Notes: generated by a model from the letters alone, not told the origin. Shown: positions 43,380 to 54,043, numbered from the stretch's first letter. The stretch is 64,000 nt of DNA from Cepaea nemoralis (GCA_014155875.1 JACEFZ010004085.1:1-64000), one strand, 5' to 3'. Translations and numbers: made by a program.

Positions 43380-43695
43380 GCAGCAGTCAGTGTAGCCGGT
43401 GAAACTTCAGACTGGTTTGAAATTCAAAGAGTATTAAGACAAGGCTTCATTGTCTCCCCATGCCTATTCAACATATTCAGAAACTGTAATGAGAAATGTC
43501 AAAAGTGACGAAGTAGAAAATTGTGATCCAATCATAATCGGTAGAAATCAATTTCCAGACTTATATATGCTGATGACAAGGTTCTCCTCTCACGTAGTGT
43601 TAACTGGTTAGAGGAGTTGATCCTGTCCTGTCAAGACACGGTGACAATTAAAATCTTTTCACTGAGTTTAAACAAAACAAACATAAATTCTTGGT
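43380..43695 (+). pseudogene. RT fragment of another LINE type
   Basis: Reads GETSDWFEIQRVLRQGFIVS PCLFNIF (RT motif B, usually GVRQGC.LSP), later LIYADDKVLLSRSVNWLEEL with an intact YADD (motif C, at about 43566-43577), then LSLNKT (motif D). Frames change between B and C and the copy stops abruptly near 43695. Sequence around YADD differs from LINE-a and LINE-b, so it is a separate family. Confidence 0.8.
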
Positions 43696-44102
43696 TAGAT
43701 GCAATGAGGACATGTTCAACAGAAGTGAGAAGCAGGCGGGCCACATCAATGCACAAGGTCAATAGTATTCACTTATTCAGTGCCAAAGGATAATCTTTCG
43801 TCAAATGTCGCCTCCCATTTGGACAGAAGGACAATATATCGCCATTCTATGGTCTTCGTGATATTTGATTTGTTTCAAGGTATTTTCCGCAATGTCAATA
43901 TGCGGTGAACGTAAATTTACATATAATACTTGTTCATTTGATTGTGTACATGTGTGGTCCGAACTTACGTTTTGTTTGGCACTGAATCAGTTTACAGCCT
44001 ATGACACAACACCAGCTAATAAATAAAATACAACTGGTGTAACACGCATCGTTCCTGCAGCAAGCCATGGATGTGAGGTATGGATCATTCTGCAATCTTA
44101 CG
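43696..44102. other. Unassigned sequence
   Basis: A 25-bp segment ACGTTTTGTTTGGCACTGAA TCAGTT (43969-43994) also occurs at 18938-18965 next to a SINE-A copy. No gene. Confidence 0.3.
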
Positions 44103-44608
44103 GGCACCTTGCTTTGTTGGCAGACGATAGTTTGTTACATTGTGCTTCAAAATATGCATAACAACCTCTCCACTGCTCTAAGCCTGGGCCGAATTGTAGA
44201 GACCATGTCTTACCCATGCAGCATGATCCCTCTCTCGGCCTGCCCATTGTAATCCAGAGGAATGGTAACACCAATACGTCTGGATCAAGACAAGCTGCAG
44301 AAGCTGTCGGATCAACAAAGCAATGCTTTAACTGTTCGTTTATCAGAGCTTCGATCCTAGACCAGTTATCTACCAAGGCTTAGAACCTGGTCTACTCTGC
44401 CATGACATTTAGTTTTTAGGTTGCATTTCCTCGCACCAGGATAAGTCTTGTACCCTCCCAATTGCGCTTCTTCACCCGAAGCCGTTGGCACAATGAGGAT
44501 TGTCGGATTTGGTAAGCGTCACCCAACATTCACCGCGTACAGAAAGCAGGTAGCACCGTCTACTGTTATACAATATCTCAGTCATATCTGACCGAGACTT
44601 GGCTTTCA
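44103..44608 (-). repeat. Rep-E, full-length copy
   Basis: About 500 bp. Aligned in reverse with 51725-52205 over its whole length: blocks CCATGCAGCATGATCCCTCT CTCGGCC, CAAGACAAGCTGCAGAAGCT, CGATCCTAGACCAGTTATCT, GCATTTCCTCGCACCAGG, and CAGAAAGCAGGTAGCACCGT C. No domain recognised in any frame. Dispersed at five sites in this window; class unknown. Confidence 0.8.
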
Positions 44609-44950
44609 TTTGTTTAAATCGCTAAAGAAGAAAACTTGACCCTTTTCAGCTTCAATGTTAATGAAAAGTTCTTAGAATATCCAGGACCATGAAGCAGAAA
44701 ATACTGTCACTCTACAAGATCACCATCGATCAATTAGTTTATAGATATTGATTCGTGCTTATTGAGTAATAGAAATGGGTGATAGGGAGTAAACATAAGA
44801 ATACACACCAGGCAATTGAATCAATTCCAACGTCTTAGTGATCACAAAAAAGTTAGTCATTTCGGTAATTTCAATTAATCAACTTCGGTTATTTCAATAC
44901 ATTCAACCAACTTTATCATATAAAGAGTTTAAAGAGGTTTAAAGGATAAA
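44609..44950. other. Unassigned AT-rich sequence
   Basis: No gene recognised. TTTCGGTAATTTCAATTAAT CAACTTCGGTTATTTCAAT shows a short local duplication near 44859-44900. Confidence 0.3.
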
Positions 44951-45174
44951 CGGTCGACTTTATTGCCTCACATTTTACCCCATATTGTTCGGTCTTCTTT
45001 TCACAGAGCAGTCTATTGACAGCGTCACACAGGGAGCTAACTCCTTAGCTCCAGCAACGACCCCCAGGAGTCTCCGAGAAAACTGCCCTCGTGAACAGAA
45101 TACAAGTGCGGAATCACACCCAGAACTTTCAGAGCGCGAGGACGGCGGCTTAACCACTTAGCCACGGAGCCCCC
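44951..45174 (-). mobile_element. SINE-A copy, minus strand
   Basis: End CGGTCGACTTTATTGCCTC, body with GGAGCTAACTCCTTAGCTCC AGCAACGACCCCCAGGAGTC TCCGAG and head complement TAACCACTTAGCCACGGAGC CCC. The 18-bp array starts directly at its 5' side. Confidence 0.85.
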
Positions 45175-45177
45175 ATT

Positions 45178-46165
45178 TCCATCATTTCAATCCGTTCAAT
45201 CATGTCAACCCATTCAATCATGTCAACCCGTTCAATCATTTCAATCCGTTCAACCATGTCAACCCGTTCAATCATTTCAAGCCGTTCAATCATATCAACC
45301 AGTTCAATCATGTCAACCCGTTCAATCATGCCAACCCGTTCAATCATGTCAGCTCGTTCAATCATGACAATCCGCTTAATCATGGCAATCCATTCAATCA
45401 TATCATTCCGTTCAATCATGTCAACCCATTCAATAATGTTAAACCGCTCAATCATATCAATCAGTTCAATCATGTCATTCCGTTTAATCATTTCAATCCG
45501 TTCAATCAAGTCAATCCGTTCAATTATGTCAATCAACTCAATCATGTCAATCCGTTCAATCATGTCAATCCGTTCAATCATGTCAACCCTTTCAATCACG
45601 TTAACCCGTTCAATCACGTCAATCCGTTCAATTATTCCAATCCATTCAATCATGGCAATCCGCTCAATCATATCAATCCGTTCGTTCAAACCAACCAGCT
45701 AAATCATTTCAGTCCGTTCAATAATGTCAACCCGTTCAAACATTCAACCCGTTCAATCACGTCAACCCTTTCAATCACGCCAATCCGTTCATTTATGTCA
45801 ATCCATTCAATCATATAAATCCGTTCTATCATGTCAAACCGTTCAATCATGCCAACCGGTTCAATCATGTCAACCCGTTCATCACGTCAACTCGTTCAAT
45901 TATTTCAATCATGTTAACACATTCAATCGTGTTAACCCGTTCTATCATGTCAACCCGTTCAATCATGTCAACCAGCTCAATCATGTCAACCCGTTCAATC
46001 ACGTCAATTCGTTCAATTATGTCAATCCATTCAATTATTTCAGTCTGTTCAATCATTTCAATCCGTTCAGTCATTTCAATCCGTTTAGCCATTCAAACCG
46101 TTCAGTCATTTCAATCCGTTCAATCAGTTAAATCCGTTCAATCATTGCAATTAATCCAATCGATG
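45178..46165 (-). repeat. 18-bp tandem repeat, about 55 units
   Basis: Unit TTCAATCATGTCAACCCG with many single-base variants. Most length changes keep multiples of three up to about 45689, giving open frames on both strands (MIERID.. on minus, STRSIM.. on plus). No start context, splice signal or flanking domain supports a gene; reading frames break near 45700, 45875 and 45910. Confidence 0.93.
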
Positions 46166-46256
46166 TGAGAATTTTCAGCAGTTCTGTCTTTCCAATAAAT
46201 TCAATCATTTTGTAAAGCGTGAATAACCCATTACTATGTGCTGCACTTCAATACCA
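46166..46256. other. Junction between the two coding-like arrays
   Basis: About 90 bp of non-repetitive AT-rich sequence separating the 18-bp and 21-bp arrays. Confidence 0.4.
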
Positions 46257-48870
46257 GCAATAACAATAATAACAACAGCAGCAGCAACGATAACAACAGA
46301 AGCAGCAACGATAACAACAGAAGCAGCAACGATAACAACAACAGCAGCAACGATAACAACAGCAGCAGCAACGATAACAACAGAAGCAGCAACGATAACA
46401 ACAGAAGCAGCAACGATAACAACAGAAGCAGCAACGATAACAACAGAAGAAGCAACGATAACAACAGAAGAAGCAACGATAACAACAGAAGCAGCAACGA
46501 TAACAACAGAAGCAGCAACGATAACAACAACAGCAGCAACGATAACAACAACAGCAGCAACGATAACAACAACAGCAGCAACGATAACAACAGAAGCAGC
46601 AACGATAACAACAGAAGCAGCAACGATAACAACAACAGCAGCAACGATAACAACAACAGCAGCAACGATAACAACAGCAGCAGCAACGATAACAACACCA
46701 GCAGCAACGATAACAACAGAAGCAGCAACGATAACAACACCAGCAGCAACGATAACAACAGAAGCAGCAACGATAACAACAGAAGCAGCAACGATAACAA
46801 CAGAAGAAGCAACGATAACAACTACAGCAGCAACGATAACAACAACAGCAGCAACGATAACAACAACAGCAGCAACGATAACAACAGAAGCAGCAACGAT
46901 AACAGCAGAAGCAGCAACGATAACAACAGAAGCAGCAACGATAACAACAGCAGCAGCAACGATAACAACAACAGCAGCAACGATAACAACAACAGCAGCA
47001 ACGATAACAACAACAGCAGCAACGATAACAACAACAGCAGCAACGATAACAACAACAGCAGCAACGATAACAACAACAGCAGCAACGATAACAACAACAG
47101 CAGCAACGATAACAACAGAAGCAGCAACGATAACAACAGAAGCAGCAACGATAACAACAACAGCAGCAACGATAACAACAGCCGCAGCAACGATAACAAC
47201 AACAGCAGCAACGATAACAACAACAGCAGCAACGATAACAACAACAGCAGCAACGATAACAACAACAGCAGCAACGATAACAAGAACAACAGCAATGATA
47301 ACAACAACAGCAGCAACGATAACAACAACAGCAGCAACGATAACAACAACAGCAGCACCGATAACAGCAACAGCAGCAACGATAACAACAACAGCAGCAA
47401 CGATAATAACAACAGCAGCAACGATAACAACAACAGCAGCAACGATAACAACAACAGCAGCAACGATAACAACAACAGCAGCAACGATAACAACAACAGC
47501 AGCAACGATAACAACAACAGCAGCAACGATAACAACAACAGCAGCAACGATAACAACAACAACAGCAACGATAACAACAACAGCAGCAACGATAACAACA
47601 ACAGCAGCAAAGATAACAACAACAGAAGCAGCAACGATAACAACAGAAGCTGCAACGATAACAACAGAAGCAGCAACGATAACAACACCAGCAGCAACGA
47701 TAACAACACCAGCAGCAACGATAACAACAGCAGCAACGATAACAACAGAAGCAGCAACGATAACAACAGAAGCAGCAACGATAACAACAACAGCAGCAAC
47801 GATAACAACAACAGCAGCAACGATAACAACAACAGCAGCAACGCTAACAACAGAAGCAGCAACGATAACAACAACAGCAGCAACGATAACAACAGAAGCA
47901 GCAACGATAACAACAACAGCAGCAACGATAACAACAGAAGCAGCAACGATAACAACACCAGCAGCAACGATAACAACAACAGCAGCAATGATAACAACAA
48001 CAGCAGCAACGATAACAACAGAAGCAGCAACGATAACAACAACAGCAGCAACGATAACAACAGAAGCAGCAACGATAACAACAACAGCATCAACGATAAC
48101 AACAACAGCAGCAACGATAACAACAGCAGCAGCAACGATAACAACAACAGCAGCAACGATAACAACAACAGCAGCAACGATAACAACAGAAGCAGCAACG
48201 ATAACAACAACAGCAGCAACGATAACAACAGAAGCAGCAACGATAACAACAACAGCAGCAACGATAACAACACCAGCAGCAACGATAACAACAGAAGCAG
48301 CAACGATAACAACAACAGCAGCAACGATAACAACAACAACAGCAATGATAACAACAACAGCAACGATAACAACAGCAGCAGCAACGATAACAACAGCAGC
48401 AGCAACGATAATAACAACAGCAGCAACGATAACAACAACAGCAACAACGATAACAACAGCAGCAACGATAACAACAGAAGCAGCAACGATAACAACAGAA
48501 GCAGCAATGATAACAACAGCAGCAGCGATGATAACAACAACAGCAGCAATGATAACAACAGCAGCAGCAACGATAACAACAGCAGCAACGATAACAACAG
48601 AAGCAGCAACGATAACAACAGCAGCAGCAACGATAACAACAGCAGCAACTATAATAACAGCAGCAACGATAACAACAGAAGCAGCAACGATAACAACAAC
48701 AGCAGCAACGATAACAACAACAGCAGCAACGATAACATCAGCAGCAGCAACGATAACAACAGCAACAGCAACGATAACAACACTAGCAGCAACGATAACA
48801 ACAGCAGCAGCAACGATAACAACAGCAGCAGCAACGATAACAACAACAGCAGCAACGATAACAACAGCAT
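46257..48870 (+). repeat. 21-bp tandem repeat, about 125 units
   Basis: Unit GATAACAACAACAGCAGCAA C. The one strongly variable position is the fourth codon (AAC, AGA, AGC or ACC in the Asn-rich frame). Some units are 18 bp. All length changes but one short AT change keep the frame, so four of six frames stay open for roughly 600-900 codons: DNNxSSN and ATITTxA heptads on plus, VVIVAAx and LLLLLSL on minus. I do not call any of them a gene: no signal peptide, no non-repeat domain, and openness follows from the unit containing no stop. Confidence 0.97.
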
Positions 48871-48942
48871 TTACAAATGTGTTGCATGCCTCTTTAAATA
48901 AACGTTGCAATCAACCCTAGCATTTATTGGCTTATTTCCGCT

Positions 48943-49092
48943 CACTCGCTGTGAACTCAGGCATAGTCCACACACACCATCTCTAGTAGCACAGGGACTG
49001 AATTTGTCTTGTGGCATTAGCTGTCCCTATTACCAGTATCCCTCGCCACCAGGCGAACCCACTCCAACTTTAGAGGCACTTGTAATTTTCGA
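48943..49092 (-). mobile_element. SINE-B partial copy
   Basis: GCTCACTCGCTGTGAACTCA GGCATAGTCC, GTCCCTATTACCAGTATCCC TCGCCACCAGGCGAACCCAC TCC and GAGGCACTTGTAATTTTCG match the SINE-B body. Head missing; it stops where the foldback at 49092 begins. Confidence 0.8.
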
Positions 49093-49491
49093 GCCTTCAT
49101 CAGCAAACAAATACATAAAAAATACAATATATAATCACGGAGAATACCCTCAAGTGACTACATTAAGGCATAAGAAATAAGAACAGGAAGAGAAGAATAA
49201 AAAGATGAACACGTGAGAACAGTGAAGAAAAAATTAAAATTTGAAAACAATGTTTGCTACTTATCTCAGAATCTATCCAGATGAAATACATGTTAGTATC
49301 ACAACCTGGGGTTCTGAGATAAGTTGCAACATTGTTTTTCTTCAAATTTTCAGTTTTTCTGCATTGTTCTCATGTTTTTATCTTTTTTTCATATTTCTCA
49401 TCCCGTTCTTATGCCTTAATGTAGTTACTGGAGGGTCTTCTCAGTGATTATATGTTGTGGTTTGTGTGTATTTGTTTGCTGATGAAGGCTA
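49092..49491. mobile_element. 400-bp foldback (long inverted repeat)
   Basis: Left arm about 49092-49272, right arm about 49311-49491, central loop about 38 bp. Matching blocks: GCCTTCATCAGCAAACAAAT AC (left) with its complement on the right, TATAATCAC, CTACATTAAGGCATAAG, and TTATCTCAGAA at the loop. The arms differ at many single positions, so this is not a very recent duplication. No ORF. Confidence 0.85.
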
Positions 49492-49505
49492 CGCGCCGCA
49501 ACGTC
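49479..49505 (+). ncRNA. Hammerhead-ribozyme-like core, degenerate
   Basis: CTGATGA at 49479-49485, a GGC/GCC stem II (49487-49489 with 49495-49497) closing a 5-base loop TACGC, then GCAACGTC (49498-49505). Hammerhead cores read CUGAUGA, stem II, GAAAC; here GAAAC is GCAAC. Penelope-like retroelements are known to carry small hammerheads of this layout. The left foldback arm keeps only the CTGATGAAGGC half. The changed core residue means cleavage is doubtful. Confidence 0.4.
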
Positions 49506-49955
49506 CTATATTTCATAATTCTGTTCTGTAAAGCTGCGTTACATTGTGTTATTTTATATTGTTTACATTTCCACAGCTTTACCACAGTTCCACTAATCCC
49601 AAGCAAGTAGCAGCAAGAGTTCCATGCAACCCGTCCTGGAGTCTCGTGGTATAGTAAAGACATTTTGAGAAACTGTGAGTCTTCGACGCGACCGCCTGTA
49701 GACCCAGTTGATGCTTCAGGGAAGTCCCAACACTGTTTATCATCTCTACTTTTTTAGTCTCGTTTCGATATAAATTCTTTCATCCTTGTCTTTTTAATTT
49801 CCCCAATTTTATCCTACACTTTCTTTTCCCCTTTCCTCGCCTTTTTGAGTTAGTTCGTCATTAGCTCAGTGAGATCCCTGTATATGATCCTTGTGCTGTT
49901 GTAATATTTGACTTTGTGATTGTGTTGCTTGTTATGAGTCATCACTCTTAGAAAT
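49506..49955. other. Unassigned sequence
   Basis: No RT or GIY-YIG motif was seen that would confirm a Penelope-like element next to the hammerhead-like core. Confidence 0.3.
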
Positions 49956-49959
49956 ACAC

Positions 49960-50213
49960 TACGAGATCGACATGGTCGAGTGGATAGAGCGTTTTTTCTT
50001 AAATATCCGGTATGCTTATGTCGAGGTAGCTGGTCAGTTGGACTAAAATGTCGACTTCTCGTCCTTGATTTGGGGATGTAAATTACAATTACCTCTGAAA
50101 TCGTCTGATGGCGAGGTACACTGGTAATAGGGAAAGTTAATTCATACTCAAAAATAAGTCCAGTGAACTATAAATAGCAGCAGTTATGCCGACTATGCTT
50201 GGGTTCAAAGCGG
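49960..50213 (+). mobile_element. SINE-B copy, plus strand
   Basis: Head GAGATCGACATGGTCGAGTG GATAGAGCG (box A-like), degraded box B region, body TAAAATGTCGACTTCTCGTC C, GTAAATTACAATTACCTCTG, TCTGATGGCGAGGTACACTG and the end GCCGACTATGCTTGGGTTCA AAGC. Confidence 0.85.
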
Positions 50214-50237
50214 GGGGGGGGGGGGGGGGGGGGGGGG
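50212..50237. repeat. Poly-G run
   Basis: About 26 consecutive G directly after SINE-B. Confidence 0.95.
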
Positions 50238-50252
50238 ATACGCACAAATATA

Positions 50253-50412
50253 TACAGGGTGTTCTTTTAATGGCTGTGGGTTTTTTTTTTTAATATTGCC
50301 GTTTCAAGTTTTGTATTTACTTTTTATGTTGCATGACTTCCACAGAGGGTGAATACAAAACTTGGAACGGCAATATTTTCAAAAGTTACAGTCATTAAAA
50401 ATACGCCCTATA
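50253..50412. mobile_element. Foldback MITE of mariner type
   Basis: Body 50255-50410 (156 bp), flanked by TA on both sides. Arms of about 65 bp: left CAGGGTGTTCTTTTAATGGC TG.., right read inward TAGGGCGTATTTTTAATGAC TG.., sharing AATATTGCCGTT(T/C)CAAGTTTTGTATT. Loop about 30 bp. TA target and a CAGGGTGT-like terminus suggest Tc1/mariner mobilisation. Confidence 0.8.
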
Positions 50413-50454
50413 GATAAATAAAAATATGACTAAAAAGTTCGACTAGCACCTCGT

Positions 50455-50607
50455 AGACTTGACAGACGATAGCGTTTTACATTGTGCTTCAAAAAAAAAA
50501 AAACATAATCACTTATACCCATGGCGGGGACAAGGGATGGGATTATACCTCTCCATAGCACAAAGCCTGGGCTGAATTTTAAAGACCATATGTTGTCCAT
50601 GCTGCTT

Positions 50608-50687
<80 letters not shown>

Positions 50688-50835
50688 GTCTTGTGTATTC
50701 CAGGGGAATAAAGTAACACCAAACATATGGAAAAAGACCAACTGCAGAAGCTGCCGGATCAGCAAGGCATAGTTCTAACTGTCCACAAGTCAGAACTTCG
50801 ATCCTAGACCAGTTGCTGACCAAGGCTTAGAGCAA
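50455..50835 (-). repeat. Rep-E copy with (CT)n expansion
   Basis: Matches Rep-E on both sides of a (CT)n tract of about 46 units (50590-50686). The tract stands where other copies read ATCCCTCTCTCGGCC. A run of A (50491-50502) also replaces a short A stretch. Confidence 0.85.
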
Positions 50836-50844
50836 CCATCCCAG

Positions 50845-51055
50845 ACTGTAAAACAATAATCCAGATGTGATTGTATATATGATGTACAGAACACATTTCG
50901 TGTGCTTTCGTCCAGGAAATGCTGGATTTTAGCAAGTTGTTTAACATTTTTTGTGCGATTTTCTTGGCAATTACGTAAACATGAGAGCTCCAGTTTAAAT
51001 GGCTGTCAACTAAATGACCTAATGTCTTATGCTCATTTACATTAATTACAGGTAT
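50845..51055 (-). pseudogene. RT/thumb fragment of a jockey- or CR1-like LINE
   Basis: Minus strand reads VNEHKTLGHLVDSHLNWSSH VYVIAKKIAQKMLNNLLKS. The K-x-LG-x-L-D-x-L-x-W-x-x-H pattern is the segment following RT motif E in jockey/CR1/L2-type LINEs. No catalytic residues included. On the minus strand it sits immediately 5' of the truncated Rep-E copy, so Rep-E might be part of the same element. Confidence 0.65.
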
Positions 51056-51670
51056 ACAGGTAAGTAGGTAAGTAGCTAGATACATGGGTAGGTAAATAGG
51101 TTGGTTGGTTGGTTGGCAGGTAGGTAAGTAGGTAGGCAGGCAGATAGCTAGCTACATAGAATGATGGGTAAGAATGCATATATGTTTGTCTGTGTGAGTA
51201 TAAGGAAACAGGTAGGTAGTTAGTTAAGTAGGTAGGTAGTTAAGCACGTGGGTAGTAGGTAGGTAGGTAGGTAGGTAGGTAGGTAGGTAGTTAGGTAGGT
51301 AGGTAGGTAGGTAAGTGGTTAGGCAGTTAGCTAGATAATTGTGGGTATGTAGGTAGATATTCAAGTAGGTATGGTGGTAGTAGGGTATTTAATTAGGCAT
51401 GCATAAAGTTAGGTAGGTACGTAAGTAGGTATGTAGGTAGGCAGCTTTGTACCTAGGTAGAGAGGTGAGTATGTTGATAGACAATTGGGTGTGTAAGTAG
51501 GCAAATAGCTTGGCAGGTAAATAGGTAATTAGGTAAGTAAGGTGTGGATATGTAGATATGTGGGTGATAAAGTTCATTTGTAAGTAGTTCGTTATGTAGG
51601 ATGGCAGGTTGTTAGGTAGATAGATTGGTATGAGGGTAGGTTAGTTAGACTGGGGCAGGTAGGTAGCTGA
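51056..51670. repeat. (GTAG)n region, imperfect
   Basis: GTAG/GTAA/GCAG tetranucleotides with unique interruptions. A phrase AGACTGATGGGTAAGAACGC AT recurs near 51160 and 51680 in variant form. Confidence 0.85.
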
Positions 51671-51724
51671 ATAGATAGACTGATGGGTAAGAACGCATGT
51701 ATGCTTGTCTGTTTGAGTATAGGT

Positions 51725-52221
51725 TGTTGTCAGGTCTTAGATATGACTGAGCTACTGTATGACAGTAGACGGTACTACCTGCTTTCTGTCAGCGCTGAAT
51801 GTTGGGCAGCGTTAACCAAACCCGATACCCCACATTGTGGAAACAGCTTCGGGCGGAGGAGTGCAATTGGGAGGGTACAAGTCTTACCCTAGTGCGAGGA
51901 AATGCAACCTATAGACAAAGTGTCATGGCAGGGCCAACCAGGCCCTAAGCCTTGGTCGGCAACTGGTCTAGGATGGAAGCTCCGACAGGCCGACAGTTAG
52001 AGCATAGCTTTGCTGATCTGGCTGCTTCTGCAGCTTGTCTTGTTCCAGATGTATTTATGTTACCTTTCCTCTGGAGTAAACTAGGCAGGCCGAGAGAATA
52101 GTCATGCTGCATGGGCAGCATTTGGTCTCTAAATACAGCCCAGGAATTGTGTTATGGAAAGGTATAACTCCAGTTTACAAACTATCGTCTGTCAAGGCGG
52201 CAAGGTACAAGTCTGTCATGA
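51725..52221 (+). repeat. Rep-E, full-length reference copy
   Basis: About 500 bp from CTACTGTATGACAGTAGACG GTACTACCTGCTTTCTG to CAAACTATCGTCTGTCAAGG. Contains GGAGGGTACAAGTCTTACCC TAGTGCGAGGAAATGCAACC, AAGCCTTGGTCGGCAACTGG TCTAGGATGGAAGCT, and GGCAGGCCGAGAGAATAGTC ATGCTGCATGGGCAGCAT. Bracketed by (GTAG)n on both sides. No domain recognised. Confidence 0.85.
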
Positions 52222-52225
52222 GTAT

Positions 52226-52500
52226 AGGTAAGCAGGTAGGTAGGTAGATAGGTAGGTAGATAGGTAAGTAAGTAGGTAGGTAGGTAGATAGGCAGGTAGG
52301 TAGGTAGTTAGGTAGGTAGGTAAGTAAGTAAGTAGATAGGTAGGTAAGTAGGAAGGTAGGTAGGTAGGTAGGTAGGTAGGTAGGTAGGTAGGCAGGCAGG
52401 CAGGAACACAGGCAGGTAGGTAGGTTATGAAAGTAGGCAACTAGGCAGGCAGGTTATGTAAGTGGGCAGGCAGACAGGTTGTGTAAGTAGGCGAGTAGGC
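52226..52500. repeat. (GTAG)n / (GCAG)n region
   Basis: Tetranucleotides changing to GCAG toward the right. Pro/Thr/Tyr/Leu frames are artefacts. Confidence 0.93.
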
Positions 52501-53030
52501 AGGCAGGCAGCAGCACAAGGACACAAGGGATGAAAGGATAGGAGCGAACACATTGAAAAAACCTAACCATAGCACAACTAGAAAGACCTACATCGGGAAT
52601 CCACACGGCTAAAGAAATATAGAGACATAGGCTTTTAAACACGTGGATTAGAGAAATAGAGACACAGGTGAATAATGTGGGGAAGACAAGGCGGAAGCTG
52701 TTGGAGATAATAGAAGAGAGGACAGGTTGGCGGTGGTGGAGTTCTATGATCCATGGCAGAATACAAGACAGTAGAATAGGAACATACATTTCTATTTTCA
52801 TTAATTTGTCTTTCCATCCCCGTTAATTGTATCCCTGCCCGTATGTTTTTTTGTGTTGTCTTCTGTCTATCCAAGTTGATCCTTCACTGTTGTTTAATTC
52901 GTCCTTCTGTGCTTTACGTCACCCATCAACGGAGTGTCTGTAACGAAGTAATCCCTGGTGTCAAATCGCGTTGTTTCCCCATTAGATCAACACCGCTCGA
53001 CTAGAGATCAATGGAGATATGGCTTGCTTC
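52501..53030. other. Unassigned sequence
   Basis: Overlapping minus frames of 79-115 codons have no domain. No gene supported. Confidence 0.3.
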
Positions 53031-53206
53031 TCTTTGTGTGGGTGTATGTGTGTTATAGTTGTGTGTGTGTGTGTGTATGTGTGTCGTTGTGTGTTGTAAG
53101 TATGAATGTGCGTGTATATATTATAAGTGTGAGTGTGGGTGTCCGGTGTGTGCCATTGTGTGATAAGTGTGGGTGTGTGTGTGTGGGTGGGTGGGGATGT
53201 GTTTGA
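53031..53206. repeat. (TG)-rich region
   Basis: GTGTGT tracts with TATG and GGG variants. Confidence 0.85.
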
Positions 53207-53440
53207 TATGTATGTGAAGGATTTTTGAGACGTTTGGTATGTGTGTGAATTATTTGTGAGACGTTTGATATGTGGGGAAGAATTTGTGAGACGTTTGATA
53301 TGTGGGGAAGAATTTGTGAGACGTTTCATATGTGTGTGAAGGATTTGTGAGACGTTTGATATGTGCGTGAATGAATTGTGAGGCGTTTGATATATGTGTG
53401 AAGAATTTGTGAAACGTTTGATATGTGTGTGAAGGATTTA
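53207..53440 (+). repeat. 31-bp tandem repeat, about 7 copies
   Basis: Unit GATATGTGTGTGAAGGATTT GTGAGACGTTT with shortened (GTGGGGAAG) variants of about 29 bp. It seems to grow out of the TG-rich tract. Confidence 0.9.
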
Positions 53441-53442
53441 AC

Positions 53443-53490
53443 CTGCACAGTTCACGGAGACTGCACTAGCCAGGAGGCCTTAATTCTCCA
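53443..53490 (-). mobile_element. SINE-H tail fragment
   Basis: AACCTGCACAGTTCACGGAG ACTGCACTAGCCAGGAGGCC TTAA is the reverse complement of the SINE-H 3' block at 8711-8750. Confidence 0.65.
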
Positions 53491-53529
53491 GACTCAACCT
53501 CCCTCCCCCTCCCAGACCCCTGTACTACG

Positions 53530-53750
53530 CCTTAAAACGTCTTAAACTTCGAGAGGATTGACTTTATTACACCGGGTTTTTATCCCATATGGCTCGGTCT
53601 CTTTCCACAGGGCGACCTGCCGGAAGCGCCACACAAAGCAAGAACTCCGTAGCTCCAGCGACGACCCCCCCCCAAGGGTCTCCGAGAAAAATACACTCGT
53701 GAACCCAGGCGAGAGGCAAACGACTTAACGACTTCGCCACGGAGACTCCC
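53530..53750 (-). mobile_element. SINE-A copy with deleted head segment
   Basis: End CTTTATTACACCGGGTTTTT ATCCCATATGGCTCGGTCTC TTTCC, body CTCCGTAGCTCCAGCGACGA CC, head complement ACTTCGCCACGGAGACTCCC. About 20 bp around box B is missing (GAACCCAGGCGAGAGGCAAA). Confidence 0.85.
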
Positions 53751-54043
53751 GATTTTCTTGAACGTAACAATAAGCTTTGTTGTTGTGTTGTGTGGGTTCA
53801 ATACTTTCTGTTCCCATTTATTGATTACAACGTCTATCATTTCCCTGTAATCACTTCATGATCATTTCTTTCTGTAAGCAGCGGGTTATCAGCATAACGC
53901 AGATTCACATTATATCTTGTTCCTTCAATGTTCGTATCTGGTTTATCTCTTACTAATTTCATTCTGGAAAGTATACACTGTCTGTTCAAACAAAAACTGA
54001 TCAGCTGCCTATATTATCTTGCGGCGAATGACAGGGGTCTTGT

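Noticed and set aside
45150..46168. Frames of 135-179 codons rich in MIERID or STRSIM
   Set aside because: Direct translation of the 18-bp repeat; frames on both strands, broken in the right half.
46205..48920. Open frames of 887-901 codons in the 21-bp array
   Set aside because: Four frames on two strands are open at once because the unit contains no stop and its length is a multiple of three. No non-repeat domain, signal peptide or splice context.
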